Positions 7,638 to 17,337 of a stretch of 48,725 nucleotides of DNA are shown one piece after another; within the stretch, counting starts at the first letter, position 1; each line of letters starts with the position of its first letter. The notes below the pieces were generated by a model, which saw only the letters and a list, made by a program, of their open reading frames with translations, was not told the DNA's origin and made no database searches. Source of the stretch: Sphingobacterium thalpophilum (GTDB taxonomy: Bacteria > Bacteroidota > Bacteroidia > B-17B0 > Aurantibacillaceae); contig CALPON020000004.1 of assembly GCA_943325195.2 (NCBI GenBank), positions 1 through 48,725 on the forward strand, read 5' to 3'. A program made the translations under genes and the position numbers.

Positions 7638-10244
7638 ATGAACCTAAACAATTATACCATCAAATCGCAGGAAGCTATACAACAGGCTGTCCAACTGTCG
7701 ACTAACCATGGACAACAAGCGATTGAACCTGCACATATACTAAAAGGTATTCTAGAAGTGGATGAAAATGTAAGCCCCTTTATCCTTAAAAAGCTAAACA
7801 TTAATCCAGCATCTTTTGGAAAAATGGTGGACAGTGTCATCGGCTCCTATCCCAAAGTCAGCGGCGGACAGCCACACCTTAGTACCGCAGCAAATAAAGC
7901 GCTTGCAAAGGCAACGACCTATCTTAAAGAGTACAATGATGAGTTTGTCAGCATTGAACACATCTTGCTGGGTCTTCTTCATGCCGGTGATAGCACAGCC
8001 AATCTGATGAAAGATGCGGGTCTAAAAGAAAAAGAATTAAAGGCTGCGATAGCCGAACTTAGAAAAGGCGCAAGGGTCACAAGCCAGTCACAGGAAGAAA
8101 CCTACAATGCACTCAATAAATTCGCCATAAACCTTAACACACAGGCAAGGAATGGTAAACTCGACCCCGTAATCGGACGCGATGAGGAAATCCGACGGGT
8201 ACTGCAAATACTCAGTCGCCGCACCAAAAACAATCCTATTCTTGTAGGTGAGCCAGGTGTTGGTAAAACTGCAATCGCCGAAGGCCTTGCGCACCGCATT
8301 ATCAATGGTGATGTGCCGGAAAATTTAAAAACAAAACAAGTCTATTCGCTGGACATGGGCGCTCTCATTGCCGGTGCCAAATTTAAAGGAGAATTTGAAG
8401 AACGTTTAAAGTCCGTCGTTAAGGAAGTAACCGGCGCTGATGGTGAAATAATTTTATTTATCGACGAAATTCATACACTTGTTGGCGCAGGTGGTGGCGG
8501 AGAAGGAGCGATGGATGCGGCCAATATTTTAAAACCGGCCCTGGCGCGTGGCGAACTCCGTGCTATCGGTGCAACCACCTTAAATGAATATCAAAAGTAT
8601 TTTGAAAAAGATAAGGCACTCGAACGTCGCTTTCAGAAGGTAGTGGTGGATGAACCTACGGAAGAAGATGCCATTTCTATTCTGCGTGGCATTAAAGATA
8701 AATATGAAACGCACCATGCGGTCCGCATAAAAGATGAAGCCATTATAGCCGCAGTAGAACTCTCACAGAGGTATATCAACGATCGGTTTTTACCAGACAA
8801 AGCCATCGATTTAATGGACGAAGCGGCCTCTAAATTACGAATGCAAATTAACTCGATGCCCATCGAACTCGACGAAGTAGAGCGCCGCATCATGCAACTT
8901 GAAATCGAAAGAGAAGCTATTAAAAGAGAAAATGCGGATACTAAAGTTCAAGGACTTAACCGTGAAATTGCCGAGCTGCAGGACAAACGAAATGCACTTC
9001 GCGCCCGTTGGGAATCAGAGAAACAAATGATTGAAAATGTGCAGAAAATAAAAGCACAGATTGAAGAACTTAAGACGCAGGCATCGCATTACGAAAAACA
9101 GGGCGACTACGGAAAGGTCGCAGAGATTCGTTACGGTAAAATAAAAGAAGCCGAGGTTCAACTGGTAGAATTTGAAAAAAACCTGCGTGAGGCAAAAGAA
9201 AATGGTTCGCAGTTACTAAAAGAAGAAGTTGACAGCGAAGATATCGCCTCCGTAATTAGCTCCTGGACTGGCATTCCCGTGAAAAGCATGCTCCAGAGCG
9301 AAAAGGAAAAATTACTTTCACTGGAAGATGAACTTCATAAACGTGTGGTCGGCCAGCATGAAGCAATCGAGAGTATTGCGGATGCGGTAAGAAGAAGTCG
9401 TGCTGGATTACAAGATGTGAAACGTCCCATCGGTTCCTTTATTTTTCTGGGGACGACCGGTGTCGGTAAAACCGAACTCGCGAAAGCCCTCGCCGATTTC
9501 CTCTTCAATAATGAAAATGCAATGACCCGCATTGACATGAGTGAATACCAAGAAAGACATGCCGTCAGCCGACTCATTGGCAGTCCTCCCGGCTACGTTG
9601 GATATGAAGAAGGCGGACAATTAACAGAAGCGGTCCGTCGCAAACCATACAGTGTGGTGCTTCTTGATGAGATTGAAAAGGCTCATCCCGATGTCTTTAA
9701 TATTTTACTGCAGGTGCTGGATGACGGCCGACTGACCGATAACAAAGGCCGAACGGTTAACTTCAAAAACACCATCATCATCATGACCAGTAATATTGGT
9801 TCGCATCTGATTCAGGAAAATTTCGATGCCCTCACGGAAAGTAACCACAATGAAGTCCTTGCAAAAACTAAAGCAGTGGTTTATGATTTACTTAAAAAAT
9901 CGATCCGCCCTGAATTCCTCAACCGGATTGATGAAGTGATCATGTTTGAGCCTTTATCGCGGGATCATGTCACGCAAATAGTCAGGATACAGTTCAAAAA
10001 GATAGCGGAGCAGCTGAGCGCCATGGGCGTAAAAATGTCGGCCACTGAGGAAGCAATTGACTGGCTAGCACAATTGGGATACGATCCGCATTTCGGCGCA
10101 CGTCCTGTAAAACGCGTGATGCAGAAACAAGTCCTGAACGAATTGTCAAAACAAATATTGGCCGGCGCAATTAATAAGGATCATGAAATTTTACTGGACC
10201 TATTCGACGGAAAATTTGTATTTCGGAATAAGGACGGCAGCTAG
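7638..10244 (+). CDS. clpB: ATP-dependent disaggregase ClpB
   Basis: 868 residues, a hexameric AAA+ chaperone that works with DnaK to extract polypeptides from aggregates in the cytosol. Order: N domain (double Clp-N repeat, residues about 5-145), first AAA+ module with Walker A GEPGVGKT near 203 and Walker [11 protein letters not shown], the long coiled-coil middle domain (about 400-520) that distinguishes ClpB from ClpA and ClpC, then the second AAA+ module with GTTGVGKT near 604 and [13 protein letters not shown], and the C-terminal D2 small domain. The ATG at 7638 gives [13 protein letters not shown], the normal start; the upstream in-frame ATGs at 7581 and 7602 add a nonhomologous tail. 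A terminator follows at 10265. Confidence 0.97.
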   Translation: MNLNNYTIKSQEAIQQAVQLSTNHGQQAIEPAHILKGILEVDENVSPFILKKLNINPASFGKMVDSVIGSYPKVSGGQPHLSTAANKALAKATTYLKEYNDEFVSIEHILLGLLHAGDSTANLMKDAGLKEKELKAAIAELRKGARVTSQSQEETYNALNKFAINLNTQARNGKLDPVIGRDEEIRRVLQILSRRTKNNPILVGEPGVGKTAIAEGLAHRIINGDVPENLKTKQVYSLDMGALIAGAKFKGEFEERLKSVVKEVTGADGEIILFIDEIHTLVGAGGGGEGAMDAANILKPALARGELRAIGATTLNEYQKYFEKDKALERRFQKVVVDEPTEEDAISILRGIKDKYETHHAVRIKDEAIIAAVELSQRYINDRFLPDKAIDLMDEAASKLRMQINSMPIELDEVERRIMQLEIEREAIKRENADTKVQGLNREIAELQDKRNALRARWESEKQMIENVQKIKAQIEELKTQASHYEKQGDYGKVAEIRYGKIKEAEVQLVEFEKNLREAKENGSQLLKEEVDSEDIASVISSWTGIPVKSMLQSEKEKLLSLEDELHKRVVGQHEAIESIADAVRRSRAGLQDVKRPIGSFIFLGTTGVGKTELAKALADFLFNNENAMTRIDMSEYQERHAVSRLIGSPPGYVGYEEGGQLTEAVRRKPYSVVLLDEIEKAHPDVFNILLQVLDDGRLTDNKGRTVNFKNTIIIMTSNIGSHLIQENFDALTESNHNEVLAKTKAVVYDLLKKSIRPEFLNRIDEVIMFEPLSRDHVTQIVRIQFKKIAEQLSAMGVKMSATEEAIDWLAQLGYDPHFGARPVKRVMQKQVLNELSKQILAGAINKDHEILLDLFDGKFVFRNKDGS

Positions 10245-10264
10245 TATGACCATCGTAAAAGACG

Positions 10265-10291
10265 CTCTGCTACCAAAGCAGGGATTTTTTT
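10265..10291 (+). terminator. Intrinsic terminator of clpB
   Basis: CTCTGCT and AGCAGGG (one G-T pair) enclose ACCAA and are followed by A and seven T. It lies 20 bp after the clpB stop. Confidence 0.8.
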
Positions 10292-10537
10292 AAGTAACTT
10301 TTGAATCGGACGCTATCCATGACCTGAATTTTCAACTCTCCTTCATTACCTGGTTCGCGGGGCGTAAAAAAGAAGAGGGTCTTGAAAAGGGCTTGGTGAA
10401 ACGTTTACCCTGACACTGCCCTGCTATTAAATTTACAAACTCCTTTTTTAACGATATTTAATGTTGGTCGCCCTGAGGAGGTCCATTTACGATAGGCCCC
10501 AAGCCAACTGATGAAAGTGCTTATCGACAAATCTTCT

Positions 10538-10545
10538 TACCTTTG
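10538..10545 (+). promoter_or_regulatory. -7 element TACCTTTG of the ABC exporter
   Basis: An exact TAnnTTTG ending 8 bp before the ATG at 10554, so the transcript would be leaderless or nearly so. Confidence 0.6.
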
Positions 10546-10553
10546 CGGCTTCA

Positions 10554-12329
10554 ATGAAACTACTTTTACAGTACCTCCGACAGCATAAGAACCTACTGAT
10601 TATCGCACTTCTGCTTGCTGCGATTAACCAGTGTTTTTCACTCTGCGATTCCATCATCACCGGTAAACTGATAAATAAATTCAGTGCTCCCCAACCGGAT
10701 GGTGCTACAGGCCATTACTGGCGGATAGGGGCTAGTCTTTCAGAATTCATGGGGCAGTTGGTTTTTTTCAGTGGACTATCCATTGGTGCGGCCATGGCCT
10801 CACGTATTGCGAAAAACTTTCAGGATTATTTCACCAACATCATCATACAACGCACAGGCGCTACCATGTATATGGATGGTATCAAAAAGGCGCTTTCCCT
10901 TCCCTATAAAGATTTTGAGGACCAGCGGAGTGGGGAAACGCTCGGCAAACTTCAGAAAGTAAAAAGTGATACCGAACGATTCGTCAACCTTTTTGTTTCG
11001 CTTATTTTTCAGTCCCTAATCGGCATTATCTTTGTGTTTATTTATGCGATTAACATTCACTGGCTGCTGGGACCGCTTTATCTGTCTACAGTGCCCCTTA
11101 TTGCTGGTGTCAGCTCCTTTCTGGGGAAAAAAATTAAAACCATCTCCAAACAAATTCTGGGCGAAACTACCGCACTGGCTGGTGCAACCACTGAATCACT
11201 GCGAAATATAGAATTGGTGAAAAGTCTTGGACTGATCGATCAGGAAGAAAAACGACTGAATAAGGCCACACATAAAATCCTTGGATTAGAACTCAAAAAG
11301 GTCCGCCTCGTCCGTTCACTCGGCTTTATACAAGGCACCACCGTGCACCTGGTCCGTACAGCCCTTGTCTTCGCTCTTTACTGTTTTGTATTTCAGGACA
11401 TCATTAAAGTAGGCGACCTCATCACCTTGATGTTCTTTAGCTTTTTTATTTTTAATCCCCTTCAAGAATTAGGGACGGTTATTGCAGTGTATAATGAGAC
11501 CAAGGTGAGCATGGACAATTTCAGTAAACTGATGGATGCCAAATCAGAAGACGTACCGGAGCGACCTGATCAACTGGGTGAAATTCGTGAAGTTAATTTT
11601 GATAAAGTGTCATTTGGACATAGCACTTCAAACGGTTTCGCTGTAAAGGATATCAGCATTCGTATCCGGCAGGGCGAAACGATTGCTTTTGTTGGTCCAA
11701 GTGGTAGCGGTAAAACAACACTGGTGAAATTATTACTTGGTTTATATAAGCCAAATGAAGGAACGGTATCCTATAATCAAATTGAATCCACCCGTATTAA
11801 TCTCACGGAATTAAGGAGGCAACTGGGACTTGTGTCGCAGGATTCGCAGCTATTCAGCGGGACCATTCGCGAAAATCTTTTGTTTGTTAAACCAGACGCG
11901 ACGGATGAGGAACTGAATGAAGTCCTTCGCAAATCAGCCTGTCAAAACTTACTTAAACGTGCAAGTCAGGGCATTCACACCACAATCGGCGAGGGCGGTA
12001 TAAAACTGAGTGGTGGTGAAAAACAACGCCTTTCCATTGCGCGCGCTTTGCTCAGAAATCCAAAACTATTAATCTTTGACGAAGCGACTTCAGCCCTCGA
12101 TTCCTTGACGGAGGAAGAAATTTCGGAAACCATCCGCAGTCTCAGTCTCACAAAATCACAAATCACCATTTTAATTGCACACCGTCTGAGCACGATTATG
12201 CATGCGGACTGCATTTATGTGCTGGAACAAGGTCAACTGGTTGAAAAAGGAAAGCATGATGAGCTACTCAATGAAAAAGGACTCTATTATGCGATGTGGC
12301 GTCAACAAATTGGCGAACGGAAAAAATAA
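10554..12329 (+). CDS. ABC transporter, fused permease and ATPase (exporter type)
   Basis: 591 residues. The N-terminal 340 form a six-helix ABC exporter membrane domain; the first helix is MKLLLQYLRQHKNLLIIALLLAA. The nucleotide-binding domain follows with Walker A GPSGSGKTTL near 381, Q-loop VSQDSQLFSG, signature LSGGEKQR near 485, Walker B LLIFDEATSALD and H-loop IAHRLS, all intact. It would work as a homodimer moving lipids, peptides or drugs across the inner membrane. The substrate is not predictable; lipid A flippase MsbA-like is only one option. Flanked by its own promoter and a terminator, so it is probably monocistronic. Confidence 0.93.
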   Translation: MKLLLQYLRQHKNLLIIALLLAAINQCFSLCDSIITGKLINKFSAPQPDGATGHYWRIGASLSEFMGQLVFFSGLSIGAAMASRIAKNFQDYFTNIIIQRTGATMYMDGIKKALSLPYKDFEDQRSGETLGKLQKVKSDTERFVNLFVSLIFQSLIGIIFVFIYAINIHWLLGPLYLSTVPLIAGVSSFLGKKIKTISKQILGETTALAGATTESLRNIELVKSLGLIDQEEKRLNKATHKILGLELKKVRLVRSLGFIQGTTVHLVRTALVFALYCFVFQDIIKVGDLITLMFFSFFIFNPLQELGTVIAVYNETKVSMDNFSKLMDAKSEDVPERPDQLGEIREVNFDKVSFGHSTSNGFAVKDISIRIRQGETIAFVGPSGSGKTTLVKLLLGLYKPNEGTVSYNQIESTRINLTELRRQLGLVSQDSQLFSGTIRENLLFVKPDATDEELNEVLRKSACQNLLKRASQGIHTTIGEGGIKLSGGEKQRLSIARALLRNPKLLIFDEATSALDSLTEEEISETIRSLSLTKSQITILIAHRLSTIMHADCIYVLEQGQLVEKGKHDELLNEKGLYYAMWRQQIGERKK

Positions 12330-12370
12330 ATTTCGGACCTCTAATCCAAGCTCGAACTTCACCAAACAAA

Positions 12371-12397
12371 AAAAACCGCCTCAAGAGCGGTTTTTTT
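12371..12397. terminator. Bidirectional terminator between convergent genes
   Basis: A run of A, then CCGC, loop CTCAAGA, GCGG and seven T. Either strand gives a stem ending in a T run, so it can serve both the exporter (+) and the small gene at 12422 (-). Confidence 0.8.
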
Positions 12398-12421
12398 ATT
12401 TCAATAGTACTGTTAAAACGG

Positions 12422-12706
12422 TTAATGATGTGCTTCCTGAGCCGGTGCTTCTGCATGTGCAGCTTCACCCTCAACTACAGCTGCTTCGCTGCTGTTTTTT
12501 GTTTCGTGACCAGGAGTCTCAGCTTTCACAGCAGCGTGTGCTGGATTCTCATGTCCATGCCCGCCCTCATGATGTGGCTTAGGATCACAAAGACTTAAAA
12601 AGAAAAACAATATTAAAAGCATTGCGGCTGCTAAATAAAAAGGAACACTAAAAGCGATTGGCTTTGGCTCGTGCGTGTGATGTTCGTCGTGTGAATGTCC
12701 TGACAT
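12422..12706 (-). CDS. Small His-rich single-pass membrane protein, unknown function
   Basis: 94 residues. The N-terminus reads MSGHSHDEHHTHEPKP, then one strongly hydrophobic segment (about residues 18-42, FSVPFYLAAAMLLILFFFLSL), then an Ala/Glu/His-rich tail (PHHEGGHGHENPAHAAV) ending in HH. There are His clusters on both sides of the membrane, which could bind metal ions such as zinc, nickel or copper, but no known metal-transporter domain is present. It is translated on its own: a -7-like TATTTTCG lies at 12725-12732 and a terminator follows. A cytochrome-oxidase accessory or metal-buffering role is conceivable; I do not recognise the family. It is kept as a real gene because of its coherent composition, promoter and terminator. 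Confidence 0.75.
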   Translation of the reverse strand: MSGHSHDEHHTHEPKPIAFSVPFYLAAAMLLILFFFLSLCDPKPHHEGGHGHENPAHAAVKAETPGHETKNSSEAAVVEGEAAHAEAPAQEAHH

Positions 12707-12923
12707 ATTTGTGTTTTAGTCCTGCGAAAATAACAGAATAATTTAATCTAAAAAAACTAAAATCGCGCAGACCAGCTATTTGCCCCTGCAGATCTCCAAA
12801 AAAAACTGATCCTTCGTCAGCATTATCTTCCAAATAACTGAAAGCCAGGCTATCAGGAAAATACAAGCATTAGCCCTGCGAACTTAAAAAAGCAAATCTT
12901 GCAATAACTGAAGTCCGCCTTTA

Positions 12924-14012
12924 TTAATGGCCGGGTTCCTTCACAAATTTAATTTGAAACACTTTTGCTTCGAGGACGCCATTCAAACTGTAAATACCTG
13001 GCGCTAGGTCACTGACTTCAATATCCTGCGTTTTCGCAGCGGATTTCAGACTCACGGTCCTCAGAAACTTCCCTTGTGAATCATGAAGTGAAACAATCAA
13101 ATCCTCCGGTACTGCCCCAAGATGCAGGACCTCAGAAACCGGATTGGGATAAACCACAACTTGCTGCACATCGGCAAGAGCATCCCTGACGCCTGTTGTA
13201 TTTGGAGGTTCCACCGCTTTCACCGCATAACCTCTGTAACGGGCTTCAGTGGGCACAAAATTCGTTCCAACAACATTTCCCGTCACTTCAAAATAAGGAA
13301 TTTTGGAATTCAGCGTCATCCACTGGTAACTGCGCACCGTATTTGGAAAGCCAAGAGGCAGAAATGCCGTTTTAATTGTGTCTTTCGCATACTGCGTGGT
13401 AATTAGCCGCAAACAATTTTCTGTACCATACGGGGTGGTGACGGTCCCCCAGCCATCTACACGCGTAACCCGATAACCAGATTTAATATAAATTATTGGA
13501 ATCACACTAACGCTGGGGGTGCTGAACCGGAATGTCGTGCTGTCATATTTGGGATAGGTCATGGGGAACATATACAGTTCATCCTTATCCGTAAAATAAC
13601 TCGGCAAAGGGACTCCGCTAAACGTCAACCCTACCCCATCAGCAATATAGGCTTGAGGACTGGTTTGCTTTTTGTAAAAATTATAATAGTCCGTAAAACT
13701 AAAGGTCCCTCCTAAAGAAATATCGGGTAACTTCTCTGCAAAGCCGGTAAAGGAAAGGAAAAACAGAGCATAAGGCGTTTGAATGGCGCTTTTAAAACTG
13801 CGAATGCCGCTAGTCGTGCTGCTAACACTCGAAAAATTCCAATTATAATTCGTCCCTGTAGCGGTATAATTGGAAACAGAATTCAAATTTACCGTGGTAT
13901 ACCGCAGCGTGTCATTGGCAGAGGGCATATTGTTGTTGCTTAACACGATGGGTGTCTGCGCTCCAACCATCGAAACGAAAATTGAAGCTAGAAACAAGGT
14001 AACTATTCTCAT
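12924..14012 (-). CDS. Secreted protein with T9SS sorting domain
   Basis: 362 residues with signal peptide MRIVTLFLASIFVSMVGA. The body (about 25-275) is beta-rich with no domain I can name: SAIQTPYALFFLSFTGFAEKLP, then YKKQTSPQAYIADGVGLTFSGVP, then GYRVTRVDGWGTVTTPYGTENCLRL, a pattern seen in many uncharacterised Bacteroidota exported proteins. The end is a type A sorting domain (VVYPNPVSEVLHL, then SDLAPGIYSL and the Lys-rich end), so it should cross the outer membrane by T9SS and be surface-anchored or released. Flanking genes give no functional clue. Confidence 0.85.
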   Translation of the reverse strand: MRIVTLFLASIFVSMVGAQTPIVLSNNNMPSANDTLRYTTVNLNSVSNYTATGTNYNWNFSSVSSTTSGIRSFKSAIQTPYALFFLSFTGFAEKLPDISLGGTFSFTDYYNFYKKQTSPQAYIADGVGLTFSGVPLPSYFTDKDELYMFPMTYPKYDSTTFRFSTPSVSVIPIIYIKSGYRVTRVDGWGTVTTPYGTENCLRLITTQYAKDTIKTAFLPLGFPNTVRSYQWMTLNSKIPYFEVTGNVVGTNFVPTEARYRGYAVKAVEPPNTTGVRDALADVQQVVVYPNPVSEVLHLGAVPEDLIVSLHDSQGKFLRTVSLKSAAKTQDIEVSDLAPGIYSLNGVLEAKVFQIKFVKEPGH

Positions 14013-14095
14013 GAATGTCTATTTTTGAAAAAGTAACGGTTTTGATTAGTCTTATAAAGATACAATAATTTTTAAAAAATTACGTCAAGGTTAAA

Positions 14096-15841
14096 GTGAA
14101 CAGGGTTTTGTTTTCTAGGGTCGTCTTGTTTCTGGTGCTTGCTACATTTGGCGGGTTGCAGGGCCAAAACTATTCCGTCCGGCTGCAGCTAGAGGACCAT
14201 CCCGAAGTTTTTAGAAAGTTGAATTACAAAAAAAAAGTCATTAGCCGTTCAGAAGCTGAAAAAGAACTTGCCGACATTATCCAACAATTACAGAACCAGG
14301 GTTACCTGCTGGCAGAAGTCGATTCCCTTGCTGCGGATTCATCGGGCGTAACAGCCAGAATAAAAATAGCGGAACGTTTCATAAGCGCAAGCATCGGCCT
14401 AGGCAATACGGATTTGGGTGTGGCCGCGCGCTTAGGATTAAGTGAAAAACTTTACACCGGCAAGCCCCTAAATTATGAAGCCATAGCCAGGACCATGGAG
14501 AAATTGCTGCGTTTTTATGAAAACTCAGGTTACCCTTTCGCCAGTGTCAAGCTGGACAGTATTGAACTGGAGAATCAAACGCTTTCTGCCCGACTAAACG
14601 TGCAAAAAAACAAATTATATAAAATCGATTCCATCCTCATCAGTGGCAACGCACGCATCAATAGCAGCTATCTCCGCCACTACCTCGGCATTAAGGAAGG
14701 TATGATTTATAACGAAGCCATCATTTCCTCTATTTCCGGAAAGGTAAAACAACTACCCTTTCTACTTGAAAAACAAATGCAGCGGGTGCAACTGAGCGGA
14801 AAAAGCAATAAATTAATTCTCTACCTCGATAAAAAAAATGCAAGTCAGTTCGATGGTATTATTGGTCTGCTACCCGATGCGAATACCCGTAAAACAATTA
14901 TTACAGGGGATGTCAAACTAAAACTCGTAAATGGCATTATCAGAAACGGCGAGACCTTTGACTTGCAATGGCGGCGGCTGCAAACGCAAACAAGCGACTT
15001 CAACGGCCGCATTATTTACCCCTACCTCTTTAGCAGTCCCCTTGGACTAGATTACGGATTGAAAATTTACAGGAAAGACAGCACTTTTTCGGACATCCAT
15101 AACAATTTTGGATTGCAGTATTACTTTAAAGGACTTAATAATTTTAAAGTCTATTACCGGCAAAAAAGTTCAAATCTCATTTCGACCTACGGACTCGCTG
15201 CAGCAACCGTGCTGCCGGAGTATGCGGACATACGGATGCAGGCTTATGGCATGGGTATTTTTTATGAGCAAGTGGATTACCGATTTAATCCGCGTAAAGG
15301 AGCAGTCATTAATCTGAATGCGCAGACTGGTGAACGCAGCATTCGCAAAAACCCTGCGGTGAATGAACAAGTGTACAATGGTCTTGTGCTCCGAAGTGCA
15401 CAATACCAGCTTGAATTATCGGCTGCCGCCTACTTGCCACTGGTCCGTCAGAGTATCTTGAAGTTCGCGCTGCAGGCGGCTTCGGTTTTTGGAAATCAGG
15501 CTATCTACCGCAACGAACTATTTCGCATTGGCGGCTTAAAAACCCTGAGAGGCTTTGATGAGGAAAGTATTTATGCTTCCACCTACATCATTCCCACACT
15601 TGAATACCGCTACCTCTTCGGCAGGAATTCAAATTTATTAGTGTTTATGGAAGGTGCCTGGTATGAAAACAATAGCAACCACCAATACAGTAAAGATCGG
15701 CCAGTGAGTATGGGGGCAGGAATTAACTTCGACACAAAAGCAGGTATTTTCTCCATGACCTATGGTCTCGGTAATCAGCAGGGTAACGGCTTTGATCTCC
15801 GCAATGGGAAAATTCATTTTGGTCTTACAGCCCTTTTCTAA
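14096..15841 (+). CDS. Omp85/BamA-TamA-like outer-membrane protein
   Basis: 581 residues with a signal peptide (VLFLVLATFGGLQGQ). POTRA-like repeats occupy about 25-260: the first has SEAEKELADIIQQLQNQGYLLAEVDS and a later one IDSILISGNARINSSYL, the standard strand-helix-helix pattern. The C-terminal half is an outer-membrane beta-barrel of the bacterial surface antigen type (LQWRRLQTQTSDFNGRIIYPYL, then FRIGGLKTLRGFDEESIYAS, the conserved barrel motif with RGF), ending in aromatic Phe. It is shorter than BamA (five POTRA), closer to TamA-like members; role in inserting or exporting outer-membrane proteins is inferred. The start is GTG at 14096, just ahead of the signal peptide. Confidence 0.88.
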   Translation: MNRVLFSRVVLFLVLATFGGLQGQNYSVRLQLEDHPEVFRKLNYKKKVISRSEAEKELADIIQQLQNQGYLLAEVDSLAADSSGVTARIKIAERFISASIGLGNTDLGVAARLGLSEKLYTGKPLNYEAIARTMEKLLRFYENSGYPFASVKLDSIELENQTLSARLNVQKNKLYKIDSILISGNARINSSYLRHYLGIKEGMIYNEAIISSISGKVKQLPFLLEKQMQRVQLSGKSNKLILYLDKKNASQFDGIIGLLPDANTRKTIITGDVKLKLVNGIIRNGETFDLQWRRLQTQTSDFNGRIIYPYLFSSPLGLDYGLKIYRKDSTFSDIHNNFGLQYYFKGLNNFKVYYRQKSSNLISTYGLAAATVLPEYADIRMQAYGMGIFYEQVDYRFNPRKGAVINLNAQTGERSIRKNPAVNEQVYNGLVLRSAQYQLELSAAAYLPLVRQSILKFALQAASVFGNQAIYRNELFRIGGLKTLRGFDEESIYASTYIIPTLEYRYLFGRNSNLLVFMEGAWYENNSNHQYSKDRPVSMGAGINFDTKAGIFSMTYGLGNQQGNGFDLRNGKIHFGLTALF

Positions 15842-15890
15842 GCCTTCCTTCCAAGAGCTTCTTTGCTGTTAAATTCAGGCTTAAATAAAC

Positions 15891-15898
15891 TATATTTG
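15891..15898 (+). promoter_or_regulatory. -7 element TATATTTG of the paralogue operon
   Basis: An exact TAnnTTTG 16 bp before the ATG at 15915. No clear -33 TTTG at standard spacing (one TTTG lies at 15862-15865, 25 bp upstream). Confidence 0.5.
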
Positions 15899-15914
15899 TA
15901 TAGAAGGCCTGATT

Positions 15915-17336
15915 ATGAAAAAAATTTTAGTTCTTAATTTTCTGCTTTGCATCGTATTTGTAAAGGCACAGAATTATCCGAAACACAATATTGATTTGCT
16001 CGGTCACATCGATCCAAACAACGATACCTTGGAAGATCCCAAGGCCAGTCGCTATTCTGGTTGCTGGGGATGGTATCAGGCCGCCAAGAATAAAGAATAT
16101 GCGATCGCCGGCACTAGCAACGGCACTTACTTTATTGATGTAACAGCCCCAACCTCACCTAGCGTCTGCGCCTTTGTTCCCGGCAAACGCAAAAGCATCT
16201 GGCGTGAAATGAAAACCTATAAGAATTACTGTTACATCACCAGCGATGATGCACAACCCAATAAATTTACAATTGTGGATATGCAATATCTGCCGGATAG
16301 TGTGCACATTGTTCATTATGGAAACACGTATTTCGAGAGGGGTCATACCATCTGGATTGATAAGGATAAAATGTATATCGGTGCGACCACTTATAGCTCG
16401 GGCTCATCCTGTATGACAGTCTGGAGTCTCGCTACACCCACCAACCCAGTCCTGCTGCGGCGCGCGGAACAGGATATTCCTCCCCCAGTCTTCTCGTATG
16501 TCCATGATATGCTTGTGCGCAACGATACCATCTACGCAAGCACGGGCTGGCAGGGTTTGCATGTATTGAAACTGGAAAATAACAACACCTTCACCCATCT
16601 TGGTTCTTACAGTGGCTATGCAGATGCCGGCTACAATCACAGCAGCAGTCTTACCAGTGATGGAAAGTTTCTCGTTTTCTGTGATGAAGTACCTGGTGGT
16701 ATTCCTATCAAACTGGTTAATGTGCAGAATCCAGGAAACATCCAGCCAGTCAACAGCTTTAAACCCAATTCACTTACAACGCCGCACAACCCCTACATCA
16801 TTGGCAATAAATGGGCGGTAGTGAGTTGTTATCTGGACGGCCTTTACATTTATGACATCTCCAACCCACCCTTAGTCTCTCAGGCGGGGTATTTTGACAC
16901 CTACCCTCAAAGCGGCGTCACAAGCGGCAACTACCAAGGCGGGCCTTACAATGGAAACTGGGGAGCCTATCCCTGGCTGCCCAGCGGTAATATCATTGCC
17001 AGCGATATGCGGAATGGCATTTTTATTCTCAATGCCACTGCAGCTTTCACCACCACTGTCATTAATCCGGTCGGACTCAGCGCCAATACGCCAGAAAACG
17101 CCGCACTCATCGCTTATCCCAATCCTGCTGATACCAAACTGGCTATTCACTTTGCCGCACCCGGAATCAACAAGATTCAGCTGTTTGACATGCATGGCAA
17201 ATTGTTGCTTGAGGAGCAACGCACTGAGGCTGTTTCTGAACTACTGGATGTGAGTGCTTTTCCAGCCGGACTTTACCTACTTAAAATTATGAATGGCAAT
17301 GTGGTAAAGGAGAAAAAAATAACTGTCCGTCACTAA
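15915..17336 (+). CDS. Choice-of-anchor-B-like secreted protein, copy 1 (T9SS)
   Basis: 473 residues. Signal peptide (KKILVLNFLLCIVFVKAQ), then a beta-propeller-like repeat body with the LVIVD-type pattern: RYSGCWGWYQAAKNKEYAIA near 50, FIDVTAPTSP, then YVHDMLVRNDTIY and YIYDISNPPLVSQAGYFDTYP. Four His recur in all three tandem copies (residues 144, 197, 242 and 291 here). The C-terminus is a T9SS sorting domain (IAYPNPADTKLAI, FPAGLYLLKI). From memory these proteins belong to the choice-of-anchor B family; the biochemical function is unknown. The next gene begins after one base, so the array is one transcript. Confidence 0.85.
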   Translation: MKKILVLNFLLCIVFVKAQNYPKHNIDLLGHIDPNNDTLEDPKASRYSGCWGWYQAAKNKEYAIAGTSNGTYFIDVTAPTSPSVCAFVPGKRKSIWREMKTYKNYCYITSDDAQPNKFTIVDMQYLPDSVHIVHYGNTYFERGHTIWIDKDKMYIGATTYSSGSSCMTVWSLATPTNPVLLRRAEQDIPPPVFSYVHDMLVRNDTIYASTGWQGLHVLKLENNNTFTHLGSYSGYADAGYNHSSSLTSDGKFLVFCDEVPGGIPIKLVNVQNPGNIQPVNSFKPNSLTTPHNPYIIGNKWAVVSCYLDGLYIYDISNPPLVSQAGYFDTYPQSGVTSGNYQGGPYNGNWGAYPWLPSGNIIASDMRNGIFILNATAAFTTTVINPVGLSANTPENAALIAYPNPADTKLAIHFAAPGINKIQLFDMHGKLLLEEQRTEAVSELLDVSAFPAGLYLLKIMNGNVVKEKKITVRH

Positions 17337-17337
17337 T

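Larger units (their letters stand above)
10245..10553. other. 309-bp intergenic region with terminator, operator-like palindrome and promoter
   Basis: Besides the clpB terminator it holds GGTGAAAC-GTTTACCC (10395-10410), a near-perfect palindrome centred on AACGTT that resembles LacI-family operators. A block at 10419-10445 resembles the sequence after the motif at 1915 (20 of 27 bases by eye). The -7 element of the ABC gene is at its end. No ORF is evident. Confidence 0.5.
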
